From Opitutia bacterium (GTDB lineage Bacteria > Verrucomicrobiota > Verrucomicrobiia > Opitutales > Seribacteraceae), in contig NYYP01000006.1 of assembly GCA_002686835.1 (NCBI GenBank), forward strand, positions 40,186-104,185: DNA of 64,000 nt. The letters run 5' to 3'. Made by a program: the position numbers and the translations under genes. This document shows, in pieces, positions 36,212 to 44,846 of the stretch (the stretch's first letter is position 1; the number at the start of each line of letters is the position of its first letter). Below the pieces are notes generated by a model, which saw only the letters and a program-made list of their open reading frames with translations, did not search any database and was not told the DNA's origin.

Positions 36212-37128
36212 CCAGACTCATTGTTTCTAGAATTCTTCAGGCTGTGCCCACTTTATGGGTCATTGCCACCCTTACCTTTTTTATGACCCGTTATGCCCCC
36301 GGAGGACCCTTCGATGCGGAACGGGCCATTCCAGAAGAGATCAAGGTAAAACTGGAAAGACATTTCGGATTGGATCAGCCCTTGTTGGATCAATACATTC
36401 TCTATTTGCAGAACCTCTTACGGGGTGACCTTGGACCCTCGTTTAAATACCCGGAATGGGAAGTTTCAGAATTAATTGCAACCGCATTTCCAGTCTCACT
36501 GACACTGGGTGTTTTATCCCTGTTGGTCGCACTACTTATCGGAATACCGGCGGGTATGATTGCAGCCCTCAGAAGGAACAGCTGGATGGATTACCTGCCC
36601 ATGAGTCTGTCTATGGCCGGAATCTGTCTGCCAACATTTGTGCTTGGACCGTTACTGATCTTTGCATTGTCCACCAAACTAGGAGTTTTCCCTCCGCTTG
36701 GATGGTATGGCCCCTCAGACTGGGTGCTTCCCTCGCTCACCTTGGGTTTGTTTTACGCCGCATACATTGCCCGGCTAACCCGGGCCGGAATGTTGGAAAC
36801 CTTGCAGCAGGACTATGTAAGGACTGCCCGGGCAAAAGGTGCTTCCTCATGGAGAATCCTGAGCAGACATGCCGCCCGGGGCGGACTTTTGCCGGTGCTT
36901 ACTTTTATGGGCCCTGCATTTGCTGGCTTGATCAGTGGTTCCTTTGTCATTGAAAGTATCTTTTTCATTCCTGGGCTGGGAAAGTTTTTTGTTACTGCAG
37001 CTTTCAATCGCGATTACACGATGGTGTTGGGCACGGTTCTGTTCTATGCCACTTTGATCATAATTCTTAATCTTTTGGTCGATCTCTTACAAGCTTGGCT
37101 CGACCCCAAATCCCGCAAAGAAAAATGA
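36208..37128 (+). CDS. oppB: Oligopeptide ABC transporter permease OppB-type
   Basis: A 306-residue inner-membrane permease with six predicted helices. N-terminal LIVSRILQAVPTLWVIATL, then the long periplasmic loop GRHFGLDQPLLDQY-like region typical of OppB. The cytoplasmic EAA loop is RTARAKGASSWRILSRHA, followed by FVIESIFFIPGLGKFFVTA, a strong OppB/DppB signature. A clear Shine-Dalgarno (GAGGAGGG) lies before the start, one of few in the window. Start overlaps the oppA stop; end overlaps oppC by 4 bp. Confidence 0.93.
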   Translation: MTRLIVSRILQAVPTLWVIATLTFFMTRYAPGGPFDAERAIPEEIKVKLERHFGLDQPLLDQYILYLQNLLRGDLGPSFKYPEWEVSELIATAFPVSLTLGVLSLLVALLIGIPAGMIAALRRNSWMDYLPMSLSMAGICLPTFVLGPLLIFALSTKLGVFPPLGWYGPSDWVLPSLTLGLFYAAYIARLTRAGMLETLQQDYVRTARAKGASSWRILSRHAARGGLLPVLTFMGPAFAGLISGSFVIESIFFIPGLGKFFVTAAFNRDYTMVLGTVLFYATLIIILNLLVDLLQAWLDPKSRKEK

Positions 37129-37985
37129 ACATTAGCCAATCCTCATCCTTGGGTCGTGATGCCTGGGTCCGTTTACGGGCAAACCGGATGGCCATGGTCA
37201 GCCTTTCCCTCCTAGTTGCGATCTCTTTTGTGTCTCTTTTTGGCCCACTCCTTAGTTCCTATTCCTACGACCAGCAAAACCTCGACCATATCTTCAAAAG
37301 TCCAGATTCAACCCATCTTTTCGGCACTGATAATCTCGGGCGTGACCTTTTTGCCCGTACCACTTATGGGGGAAGAATCTCTTTGGCGGTTGGTTTGCTG
37401 GCCACCTTGGTATCTTTGATAATCGGTGTGACATACGGAATGCTCTCTGGATATGCCGGTGGCCGGATCGATTCATGGATGATGCGTTTTGTGGATGTTT
37501 TATACTCCCTTCCTTTCATCATTTTTGTAATTTTATTAATGGTCATTTTTGGCCGAAATTTCCTGCTACTCTTTTTGGCCATTGGGGCGGTGGAATGGCT
37601 GACTATGGCCCGGATAACACGTGCCCAAACCTTGCATTTAAAAAATGCGGAGTTTATCGAGGCCGCCCGGGCACTGGGCTATTCTCATGCCCGAATCCTT
37701 TTTCGCCATCTTCTCCCCAACCTGATTGGCCCCATTATCATCTACTCAACCCTTACTGTCCCAGCGGTCATGCTGCTCGAAGCAGTGCTGAGTTTTCTCG
37801 GACTGGGGGTGCAGGCACCCATGAGTTCCTGGGGTAGTTTAATTAAAGAGGGTGCGGAAAAGATGGATGCAGCTCCATGGCTACTCTTCTTCCCAGGATC
37901 ATTTTTCTGTCTCACTCTGTTTGCCCTGAACTTTCTGGGAGATGGTTTACGGGATGCTCTTGACCCCAAATCATCAAAGGACTGA
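37125..37985 (+). CDS. oppC: Oligopeptide ABC transporter permease OppC-type
   Basis: A 286-residue permease. The ATG at 37125 (ATGA overlap with the oppB stop) gives MNISQSSSLGRDAWVRLRAN; the earlier start at 37095 lies well inside oppB. OppC features: N-terminal helix with SLLVAISFVSLFGPLL, HLFGTDNLGRDLFARTTYGGR, the EAA loop IEAARALGYSHARILFRHLL, and AVLSFLGLGVQAPMSSWGSL. It pairs with OppB to form the transport channel. Confidence 0.93.
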   Translation: MNISQSSSLGRDAWVRLRANRMAMVSLSLLVAISFVSLFGPLLSSYSYDQQNLDHIFKSPDSTHLFGTDNLGRDLFARTTYGGRISLAVGLLATLVSLIIGVTYGMLSGYAGGRIDSWMMRFVDVLYSLPFIIFVILLMVIFGRNFLLLFLAIGAVEWLTMARITRAQTLHLKNAEFIEAARALGYSHARILFRHLLPNLIGPIIIYSTLTVPAVMLLEAVLSFLGLGVQAPMSSWGSLIKEGAEKMDAAPWLLFFPGSFFCLTLFALNFLGDGLRDALDPKSSKD

Positions 37986-37989
37986 TCAC

Positions 37990-39672
37990 ATGGGACAACT
38001 TACGATTAAAAATTTAGAGGTCAGCTTTCATTCCCGTGAAGGCACCATCCATGCTGTTGATGGAATAGATCTTTGCATCAACCCGGGGGAGGTTGTTGGG
38101 CTGGTTGGAGAGTCCGGTTCCGGGAAATCGGTTACTTGTAATTCCATCCTCCAACTGCTTCCCTCCCCTCCTGCTCAATTTGGAAAAGGAAAGATTGAAT
38201 GGTCAGGGAAAGACCTGCTTCAGCAAACTGATGACAGGATGAAAAGTATTCGGGGAAAAGAAATTTCTATGATCTTTCAGGATCCGATGAGCTGCCTAAA
38301 TCCCTATCTTCCGGTGCTTGACCAGGTTGCCGAACCTTTACTAATTCATGGAATGTGCAGCCCAGCGGAGGCAAAAAGTAAAGCCATGCAAATGCTTGTC
38401 AAAGTCGGGGTTGATCGTGTTACTGAAAACCCGGATTCTTACCCTCACGAGTTTTCCGGCGGGATGCGCCAACGGGCCATGATTGCCATGGCTTTGATCA
38501 CCGAGCCCTCACTACTTCTGGCAGATGAACCGACGACTGCGCTTGATGTTACTGTGCAGGCAAAAGTTTTGAATATTTTGCGCGAGCTCTGTTCTAACCT
38601 TGCAGTCAGTGTGCTTTTTGTAAGCCACGATTTGGGACTGGTCGCAGAACTGGCAGACCGGGTGGTGGTAATGTATCGCGGCAAAGTGGTGGAACAGAAT
38701 GAAACATCGGCAATTTTTCAAAATCCACAACATCCCTATGTAAAGGCACTGATTGCCTGCCGTCCAACTTTGGAAAACACCCAGGACCGGTTACCCACCG
38801 TGGAAGACTTTATCAATCCTCAACCAGAAAACCAAGGGGAGTCACCAGTTGAGACAGAGTTTTCAAACTCTTTAAAATCCGGGAAGGTATTGACCGAGGC
38901 TAAAAGTCTCGTGGTTGAATTCACCACCAATAAAGGGGCGGTCCGGGCGGTCGATGAAGTTAATTTACGCATAAATCAAGGCAAGACCCACGGACTGGTC
39001 GGAGAATCTGGATCCGGCAAAACCACTCTTGGCCGGGCCTTGCTCAATTTAGTACGGAAGCAGTCGGGAGAAGTTTTATTTCATGGAAATCCAATTTCTT
39101 CCTATGACGATAAAAAGATGATGAGTTTTCGAAAGTCTATGCAGATTATCTTTCAGGATCCCTATGCTTCCCTTAACCCTCGTCTGACTATCGAACAAAC
39201 TTTAATTGAACCAATGGTTGTGCACCAAATTGGCAGTTCCAAAAAGGAACGCAGGGCACGTGTGGTTGCCCTGTTGGAGGAAGTTGGTCTTGGGTCCGAG
39301 CATCTTGTCCGTTATCCCCATGAATTTTCTGGCGGACAAAGGCAAAGAATATGTGTAGCCAGAGCCCTGACCACTGAGCCAGAATTTATTGTATGCGATG
39401 AGTGCGTCAGTGCGATGGATGTATCTGTACAAGCTCAAGTGCTCAATTTATTAAAAGCCCTGCAAGTATCCCGTGGTTTGACATATCTTTTTATTTCGCA
39501 CGATCTCGGGGTAGTAAAATTCATGTCCGATGAAATATCTGTCATGCAAAAAGGCCAACTTATTGAAAGCGGGCCGGCAAATGACATCTACAACTCCCCG
39601 CAGACAAAATACACCCAGAAACTAATCCAGTCCATACCCACAGCCAACCGGTCAAAGCTTTTTTCGTTTTAA
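37990..39672 (+). CDS. Fused OppD-OppF ATPase of the oligopeptide transporter
   Basis: A 560-residue protein carrying two ABC ATPase domains. The D half (about 1-265) has Walker A GESGSGKS, signature SGGMRQRAMIAMAL and Walker B LLADEPTTALD, and ends in the OppD tail (HPYVKALIACRP). The F half (about 310-560) has GESGSGKTT, SGGQRQRICVARAL and FIVCDECVSAMD. Between the halves is a short linker. An AAGGA motif 8 nt upstream supports the ATG at 37990; an earlier in-frame start lies inside oppC. Its stop shares a TTAA with the convergent transglutaminase gene. Energises peptide import. Confidence 0.93.
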   Translation: MGQLTIKNLEVSFHSREGTIHAVDGIDLCINPGEVVGLVGESGSGKSVTCNSILQLLPSPPAQFGKGKIEWSGKDLLQQTDDRMKSIRGKEISMIFQDPMSCLNPYLPVLDQVAEPLLIHGMCSPAEAKSKAMQMLVKVGVDRVTENPDSYPHEFSGGMRQRAMIAMALITEPSLLLADEPTTALDVTVQAKVLNILRELCSNLAVSVLFVSHDLGLVAELADRVVVMYRGKVVEQNETSAIFQNPQHPYVKALIACRPTLENTQDRLPTVEDFINPQPENQGESPVETEFSNSLKSGKVLTEAKSLVVEFTTNKGAVRAVDEVNLRINQGKTHGLVGESGSGKTTLGRALLNLVRKQSGEVLFHGNPISSYDDKKMMSFRKSMQIIFQDPYASLNPRLTIEQTLIEPMVVHQIGSSKKERRARVVALLEEVGLGSEHLVRYPHEFSGGQRQRICVARALTTEPEFIVCDECVSAMDVSVQAQVLNLLKALQVSRGLTYLFISHDLGVVKFMSDEISVMQKGQLIESGPANDIYNSPQTKYTQKLIQSIPTANRSKLFSF

Positions 39673-40526
39673 CAAGTGTCGGAGCGTTTGACCCTCACCG
39701 TCACGTCAAATTGATGGGGCCTGGGCCCATAATAAGAACCTGTGATTGGAGCCACATCGCGATAATCTCTGCCCGTTCCCAAAATAACATAAGTGTCATC
39801 CACCACCCGGTTATTGGTTGGGTCCAACCCGAACCACCCATGGCCTTGCACCATCACCTCAATCCAGGCATGGGATGCTTCCGCACCACGCATCCGGCGA
39901 TCTCGGGTGGAATCAAAAAAATATCCACTCACATAACGGGCAGGTATGCCAAGGCACCGGCAAAGTGCGAGGGCGGCATGTGCGAAGTCTTGGCACACTC
40001 CCCGGCGAATATCCAAGACTTCATTTGCATGGGTATCCACTGTGGTTGTCGATTTACAGTACTCAAAATTTTGGTAAATGAACTCCATCACTTGATACGC
40101 AGTTTGAAATACATCCTTGGTTTCACCCTGCAAATCGACCGCCATCCGCCATACCTTGGGGTTAATCTCCACATAGGATGAACTTTGTAAATAGTCCCGG
40201 TACTCGGGAACAACCTCCATTTTGGATAAACTGCACAGGTTTACACCATAAGGAAAATTATTAAAATCCACTCGTTGACTTGTTTCCACCAAGGACCTTG
40301 CTTCAATAACTAATTTTTGATGCTCCTCAGGAAGTTCAAAATGGTGTACAATATTACCATTTAAATCTAAATAACTCTGGGTTCGGCAAATCGGCAATAT
40401 CGACAGAGTTGAGGACAGGCATTTTTGCCAGACATTACTTAAAGGATGCAAGCGCAATTCATTATAGCTTTCGGTAACCGGCCCCGGGTACCGGTAGCTT
40501 GTCCTATGAAAAACATACAGTTGCAT
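39669..40526 (-). CDS. Transglutaminase-like cysteine protease-fold protein
   Basis: A 285-residue protein with an N-terminal bacterial transglutaminase domain (about 1-85, YVFHRTSYRYPGPVTESYNELRL) and a transglutaminase-core catalytic region: Cys in IRRGVCQDFAHAALALCR (about 175), His in EASHAWIEVMV (about 215) and Asp in GWFGLDPTNNR (about 232). There is no signal peptide. In many bacteria it is found with an alpha-E and a circularly permuted ATP-grasp gene, as here. It may act as a peptidase or amidase on the product of the ATP-grasp enzyme; this is inference. Converges on oppDF. Confidence 0.9.
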   Translation of the reverse strand: MQLYVFHRTSYRYPGPVTESYNELRLHPLSNVWQKCLSSTLSILPICRTQSYLDLNGNIVHHFELPEEHQKLVIEARSLVETSQRVDFNNFPYGVNLCSLSKMEVVPEYRDYLQSSSYVEINPKVWRMAVDLQGETKDVFQTAYQVMEFIYQNFEYCKSTTTVDTHANEVLDIRRGVCQDFAHAALALCRCLGIPARYVSGYFFDSTRDRRMRGAEASHAWIEVMVQGHGWFGLDPTNNRVVDDTYVILGTGRDYRDVAPITGSYYGPRPHQFDVTVRVKRSDTC

Positions 40527-40579
40527 AATCCAAAGATGCAGGTCGAACTAGCCGAAGCTTCAATGAATCCTTACAGGAA

Positions 40580-41566
40580 TCACTGCTGTTGTTGAGCTTG
40601 GGCTAGTTGGGCAGAAGTTCGTTCGCCCAGGCTTTTAATTTCAGAAGGGAGCAGAACATAGGTCTCAAAGACCCGTTGTCCAATTTCAATCAAGGTAGTC
40701 TGCAATTCATCCAGGGTCTGGTGCAGACCTTTTGCCTGCACTTGATTCCAATCTGTAAAGTTTACCATGGCCAAGGTACTACCAGTTAGCTTTTCTGCTT
40801 CGTTGGAAAAAGTCCCGGTGGGGACTCCTGAAATTGCATGTAAACTGTAATCAATTGCCCGTATACAAAAACGAATAGACCGGGGAAAGTCTTCTGAGAA
40901 AAGAAGAAAGCTGGCTACATTCTGGAGGGATAAATGCCCGCGGAACTGTTGACGGAAAGCAGATAGTGCAATGCAGCAACGCAGCACGGACATTAAATCG
41001 GCACGGGAAGGCTCTTTAAGCCTGAGGTTTAAGGTATCAAGCATTCGGCTGGTTTGGTCTGCCCGTTCAAGGTATTTTCCCAGTGAAAGAAACCTCCAAC
41101 CTTCGCCATGTGGAATAGTCGCATCTGCAAGCCCCTGAAAAACGAGAGAGAACCTGGTAATTCTGTCCAAAAGAAGGTCAGAACCTTGGTTATAAAGATC
41201 CAAAGCATCGCCATTACGAAAAAATAAATAGATGTTGTTCAACTCCAGCCAAAGCTCCTCCGATAATTGGTCTCTGACCATCCTGGCATTTTCCCTTGCA
41301 AGAGAAATACACGAGAGAATTGAATTCGAAAAAGATTCGTCAAAAAGTAATGTCTTTCCGATTTTTCTAACCCCTATCTCGCTGGGATGAACCGATTCTG
41401 CGCAAATTGACTGAAGGACTGGTTGCCAAAATTCCTCCAGTTGTTGATCGTTCTGAGCATACTCGAGGGCCTGACTTTGATGAACCTGAATCATTCGGGC
41501 CATACCATCCGCCCGCTCGATATAACGGCTCATCCAATACAAATTATCTGCTACACGAGAAAGCAT
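40580..41566 (-). CDS. Alpha-E domain protein (DUF403)
   Basis: A 328-residue all-helical protein starting MLSRVADNLYWMSRYIERAD, the hallmark of alpha-E (DUF403) proteins. Further conserved parts are GWRFLSLGKYLERADQTSRM (about 155-174) and FPRSIRFCIRAIDYSLH. The C-terminus is Gln/Ala-rich (TSAQLAQAQQQQ). Molecular role is unknown; it accompanies the CP-ATP-grasp and transglutaminase genes and is sometimes fused to the former. The ATP-grasp stop is only 3 bp before its start, so they are coupled. Confidence 0.9.
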   Translation of the reverse strand: MLSRVADNLYWMSRYIERADGMARMIQVHQSQALEYAQNDQQLEEFWQPVLQSICAESVHPSEIGVRKIGKTLLFDESFSNSILSCISLARENARMVRDQLSEELWLELNNIYLFFRNGDALDLYNQGSDLLLDRITRFSLVFQGLADATIPHGEGWRFLSLGKYLERADQTSRMLDTLNLRLKEPSRADLMSVLRCCIALSAFRQQFRGHLSLQNVASFLLFSEDFPRSIRFCIRAIDYSLHAISGVPTGTFSNEAEKLTGSTLAMVNFTDWNQVQAKGLHQTLDELQTTLIEIGQRVFETYVLLPSEIKSLGERTSAQLAQAQQQQ

Positions 41567-41569
41567 TTT

Positions 41570-43024
41570 CTAAAATTCCCGCAGTACCCAAGTGTCTTTG
41601 CTTCCTCCACCCTGAGAAGAATTAACCACCAACGATCCTTTTTTAAGAGCCACTCGGGTCAAGCCACCAGGCACAATTTCCACATCCTCACCATATAAAA
41701 TGAATGGACGCAAATCCACATGTCTACCCTCGATTCCCTCTTGGCAAAAAGTGGGGTGACGGGAGAGAGAAATAATCGGTTGAGCAATATATTCTCTGGG
41801 ATGGGCCTCAATGAGTCTGGCAAACTCGTCGCGTTCCTTCAAAGTTGATTGATTGCCAATCAACATGCCGTATCCACCAGATTCATTGGCCGCTTTAACC
41901 ACCAGGTTTTCTAAGTTTTCCAACACATGTGCACGATCGGTATCTCTCCAGCACAAGTAGGTTGGAACATTGGAAAGGATCGGTTCCTGGTTAAGGTAAT
42001 ACTTAATCATATCCGGAACATAAGCGTAAGTAACTTTATCATCCGCAACGCCGGTACCCACGGCATTAGCCAAGGCAACATTGCCCTTGAGGTATGCATC
42101 CATTAATCCCGCTACGCCGAGCATGGATTCTTCCCGAAAAACCATCGGGTCAAGAAAGTCATCATCCAGCCTTCGATAAATCACATCCACTTGTACCAAG
42201 CCCCTAGTTGTCCGCATGTATATGCATGAATCAATTGCAATGAGATCTTTTCCTTCGACAATTTCGATCCCCATCTGTCTGGCCAAAAATGTATGTTCAA
42301 AATAAGCACTATTGTAGACTCCAGGAGTCAACAATACACATACTGGTTTTTGGGATTTGCGGGGCGACAAATATTCCAGGGTGCGCAACAACAAATCGGG
42401 ATAGGCTTCCACTGGTCGCACTGACATGCCTCCGAAGGTCTGAGGAAATGCACGCTTCATGATCTCTCGATTTTCCAGAAGGTAAGAAGCTCCTGATGGA
42501 CAGCGTGCATTGTCCTCCAGGACTAGATAGTTCCCCTGATCATCACGGATCAAATCCGTTCCGCAGATATGGGCATATACTTCTTGAGGGGGATCAAACC
42601 CAACCATTTCCGGTCGGTAATTTTTGGAAGAATTTATAATTTCTTCAGGGATGATTTTATCCTTAATGATTTTTCGATCGTGGTAGATATCATTGAGAAA
42701 TAAGTTCAGGGCAATGATGCGCTGCCTTAGGCCATTTTCGACCACATTCCATTCACTTTCAGGAATGACTCGAGGAATCAGATCAAACGGAAAAATCCTC
42801 TCCGTTCCTCCTTCATCTCCGTATACCGTAAAAGTGATTCCGTGCTCAAGAAAAGAAGAGTCGGCCTGTTGACGCCTTTCAGAAATTTCTGTTTCCGTCA
42901 ACCGGTCCAGTCGCTGATAAATTTTTTCGTAATGCGAACGTGCCCTTAACTCACCATTTCCAGAAAACATTTTGTCAAAGAAATGTTCAGTTGAGTAGCC
43001 TTGGAATTGTCTGGGTATGCTCAT
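41570..43024 (-). CDS. Circularly permuted ATP-grasp protein
   Basis: A 484-residue protein of the circularly permuted ATP-grasp type 2 family (DUF404/DUF407). Signatures: [20 protein letters not shown] (about 65-84), [72 protein letters not shown] [11 protein letters not shown] and [17 protein letters not shown]-grasp enzymes form carboxylate-amine bonds; relatives are suspected to make peptide-like products, but the substrate is unknown. It heads the three-gene set ATP-grasp / alpha-E / transglutaminase. Confidence 0.91.
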   Translation of the reverse strand: MSIPRQFQGYSTEHFFDKMFSGNGELRARSHYEKIYQRLDRLTETEISERRQQADSSFLEHGITFTVYGDEGGTERIFPFDLIPRVIPESEWNVVENGLRQRIIALNLFLNDIYHDRKIIKDKIIPEEIINSSKNYRPEMVGFDPPQEVYAHICGTDLIRDDQGNYLVLEDNARCPSGASYLLENREIMKRAFPQTFGGMSVRPVEAYPDLLLRTLEYLSPRKSQKPVCVLLTPGVYNSAYFEHTFLARQMGIEIVEGKDLIAIDSCIYMRTTRGLVQVDVIYRRLDDDFLDPMVFREESMLGVAGLMDAYLKGNVALANAVGTGVADDKVTYAYVPDMIKYYLNQEPILSNVPTYLCWRDTDRAHVLENLENLVVKAANESGGYGMLIGNQSTLKERDEFARLIEAHPREYIAQPIISLSRHPTFCQEGIEGRHVDLRPFILYGEDVEIVPGGLTRVALKKGSLVVNSSQGGGSKDTWVLREF

Positions 43025-43087
43025 AAAATTTTCAATTCATTAAGTAGGCATTTCTTGTGCCACTCCTTGAGATTGGAAAGCACATTG

Positions 43088-43975
43088 TCAAATTTTTCCT
43101 TCCTTTTGTTCTGTGTCCTGGGAAAGGATTCGCTGGTATGAAAAAAGAAACTGCTGAGCCAAACCAGCATGTTGCCCAAAATGAATGCGGGCGAATTCTT
43201 GCATTTGTGAAATCTTCCAATCACTCATACTATACTGCTTTTTCAGGGACTGTAATATCCAAGTATCAATGGGAAAAGCCTGATTTTTTTGTCCACCAAA
43301 AAGCAGTACACAGTCTGCCACTTTCGGCCCAACCCCGGGTAGTTCCATCAATTTTAACCTGGCTTGAGAATAAGGTAATTTTTCCAGGCTTTGCAAAAAT
43401 TGAGGGTTTTTTTCAAGATGACGGGCTGTACCAACCAAATATTTTGCCCGGTATCCCATTCCAAGGGTTCTTGCCTCCTTCTCACTCAAACCCTTCAGCC
43501 GTTGCCAACCGGGGAAAGCATGCATTCCCTCGCTCAGTTCATCACCCAATAATTGATTAGTCTTGGCACGCAGTTTTTTAATTTGAGGAATGCTCTTGGC
43601 CGAACTGAGCAGAAAAACCATCAGCGTTTCCTCAATGGGCTGCCGCAGAATTCTCAATCCAGGGAACCGTTGGATTGCCTGATGCAAGGTTTCATCACTT
43701 CGCCAAGGCAAAGAATCCACTGCTTTGAAGTAAGAATCATCGAGCCATAGGTAATGCAATAGTTCCTTTTTTCTTAGGGGAACGGGCCCGGAACAACGCC
43801 ATTGTAATTGTCCGGCAATCCATCTTAATTCAACCACTGAATTTTCAATCACCCCGATCCATTGGTCTTCCTCCTTTGCTGACCAAGAAAAGCTTTGCCC
43901 TCCAAGCAAGGTCTCCCGCAGTCCAATAAGAGAGAATGCATTTACAGGTCCAATGGGCTCCCATCTACCTGTCAT
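43088..43975 (-). CDS. OGG1-type 8-oxoguanine DNA glycosylase/AP lyase
   Basis: A 295-residue HhH-GPD DNA glycosylase. The N-terminal domain (about 1-105) has GGQSFSWS, like the eukaryotic Ogg1 motif GQSFRW. The helix-hairpin-helix is LPGVGPKVADCVLLFG with the catalytic lysine near 217. The GPD aspartate is in AFPIDTWIL near 236. MVFLLSSAKSIPQIKKL matches the Ogg1 helix containing N-N in eukaryotes, altered here. Removes 8-oxoG opposite C. Ogg1-type proteins occur sporadically in bacteria, mostly clostridia, archaea and PVC groups. It lies 63 bp upstream of the ATP-grasp gene on the same strand. Confidence 0.88.
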   Translation of the reverse strand: MTGRWEPIGPVNAFSLIGLRETLLGGQSFSWSAKEEDQWIGVIENSVVELRWIAGQLQWRCSGPVPLRKKELLHYLWLDDSYFKAVDSLPWRSDETLHQAIQRFPGLRILRQPIEETLMVFLLSSAKSIPQIKKLRAKTNQLLGDELSEGMHAFPGWQRLKGLSEKEARTLGMGYRAKYLVGTARHLEKNPQFLQSLEKLPYSQARLKLMELPGVGPKVADCVLLFGGQKNQAFPIDTWILQSLKKQYSMSDWKISQMQEFARIHFGQHAGLAQQFLFSYQRILSQDTEQKEGKI

Positions 43976-43993
43976 CGGGTGCAGGTAAGGGTG

Positions 43994-44473
43994 TTATTTG
44001 GACCACAAAAAACTCTGCCTTTTTGCGATCGTTGTACCTTCTTCTCCCACAAGACACAAACGCCAGGCAAGAGGCTTAACTGATGGGCCCGGCCAATCTC
44101 CTCCAGTCAGTCCAATAAAAACTTCTCTTCCTGAAATTCCTGCGTTATCGATGGGAATTTTTATGGACTGAGCCATTGGATCGAGTGGAGTAACCCAATC
44201 CAATATCCAATAAACACCATGGGGCAGGTTTTTGGCAGAGCCATTTACTTTAACTACAAAATAAAAACCTTCTCGCTCATTCGGGCGGGACCGGCAATAA
44301 ACTTTACTGCCTTGGAATTCCTGCCCACTAAAAAATTCAGGAATTCGCTTAAAGTCAGGAACGAAAAAATAAGATTTGTTCCTGACCTCCAACTCAACTT
44401 TTGAAAATAGGTGGGTGGTTAGAATTATGAAAACAAACCACAAAACTGCGGGAGTCTTAAAAGATGCCCGCAT
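43994..44473 (-). CDS. Secreted protein of unknown function
   Basis: A 159-residue protein. The ATG at 44473 gives a signal peptide (MRASFKTPAVLWFVFIILT, cleavage near TTHLFS); the longer frame starts at a TTG (44485). The mature part has two cysteines and a beta-rich look: FVPDFKRIPEFFSGQEFQGSK, FYFVVKVNGSAKNLPHGVY, SIKIPIDNAGISGREVFIGL and PLAWRLCLVGEEG. It resembles a small immunoglobulin-like or beta-sandwich domain. No family is recognised. It lies between the OGG1 gene (18 bp) and a small basic-protein gene. Confidence 0.68.
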   Translation of the reverse strand: MRASFKTPAVLWFVFIILTTHLFSKVELEVRNKSYFFVPDFKRIPEFFSGQEFQGSKVYCRSRPNEREGFYFVVKVNGSAKNLPHGVYWILDWVTPLDPMAQSIKIPIDNAGISGREVFIGLTGGDWPGPSVKPLAWRLCLVGEEGTTIAKRQSFLWSK

Positions 44474-44491
44474 TGCACTCCTCAATACAAG

Positions 44492-44785
44492 TTACTCTTC
44501 GTTCGCAGCAGGAGCATCTTCGGCCTTAGCTGCTTCTGGTGCTCCAGAGTCAGGACCGAGGACATCAGCTGCAGTCGCCTTGTCCGAAGATTTTACTTCA
44601 GCGGCAACACTGGTTGGTTCTTCCTTTGCGGCTGGCTTTTTGGGAACGGACTTGGAAACCTTTCTGGCCGGCTTTGCCTTAGGGGATGCTTTGGCGGTAG
44701 TGGATTCGGCAAGTGCTTTTTTTCGACGGGCCAAGTAGGCAGCTCGGCGGCGGCGCTTTATTAATTTGTTGTACTGTTTGCTCAT
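44492..44785 (-). CDS. Small protein with basic head and acidic/Ala-rich tail
   Basis: A 97-residue protein. The first 25 residues are strongly basic (MSKQYNKLIKRRRRAAYLAR), the middle is Lys/Pro/Ala-rich (KASPKAKPARKVSKSVPKKP) and the last 40 residues are acidic and alanine-rich. This resembles disordered nucleic-acid-binding proteins. There is no signal peptide; the Arg/Lys cluster suggests RNA, ribosome or DNA binding. No firm family assignment. It sits between a secreted-protein gene and a Gfo/Idh/MocA gene, 61 bp from the latter's end. Confidence 0.65.
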   Translation of the reverse strand: MSKQYNKLIKRRRRAAYLARRKKALAESTTAKASPKAKPARKVSKSVPKKPAAKEEPTSVAAEVKSSDKATAADVLGPDSGAPEAAKAEDAPAANEE

Positions 44786-44846
44786 AAAAGATGCTCAGAA
44801 TAGAGGAGATGCCAATGATTGGCAAGCTCAGGACAATGAATTGTAT

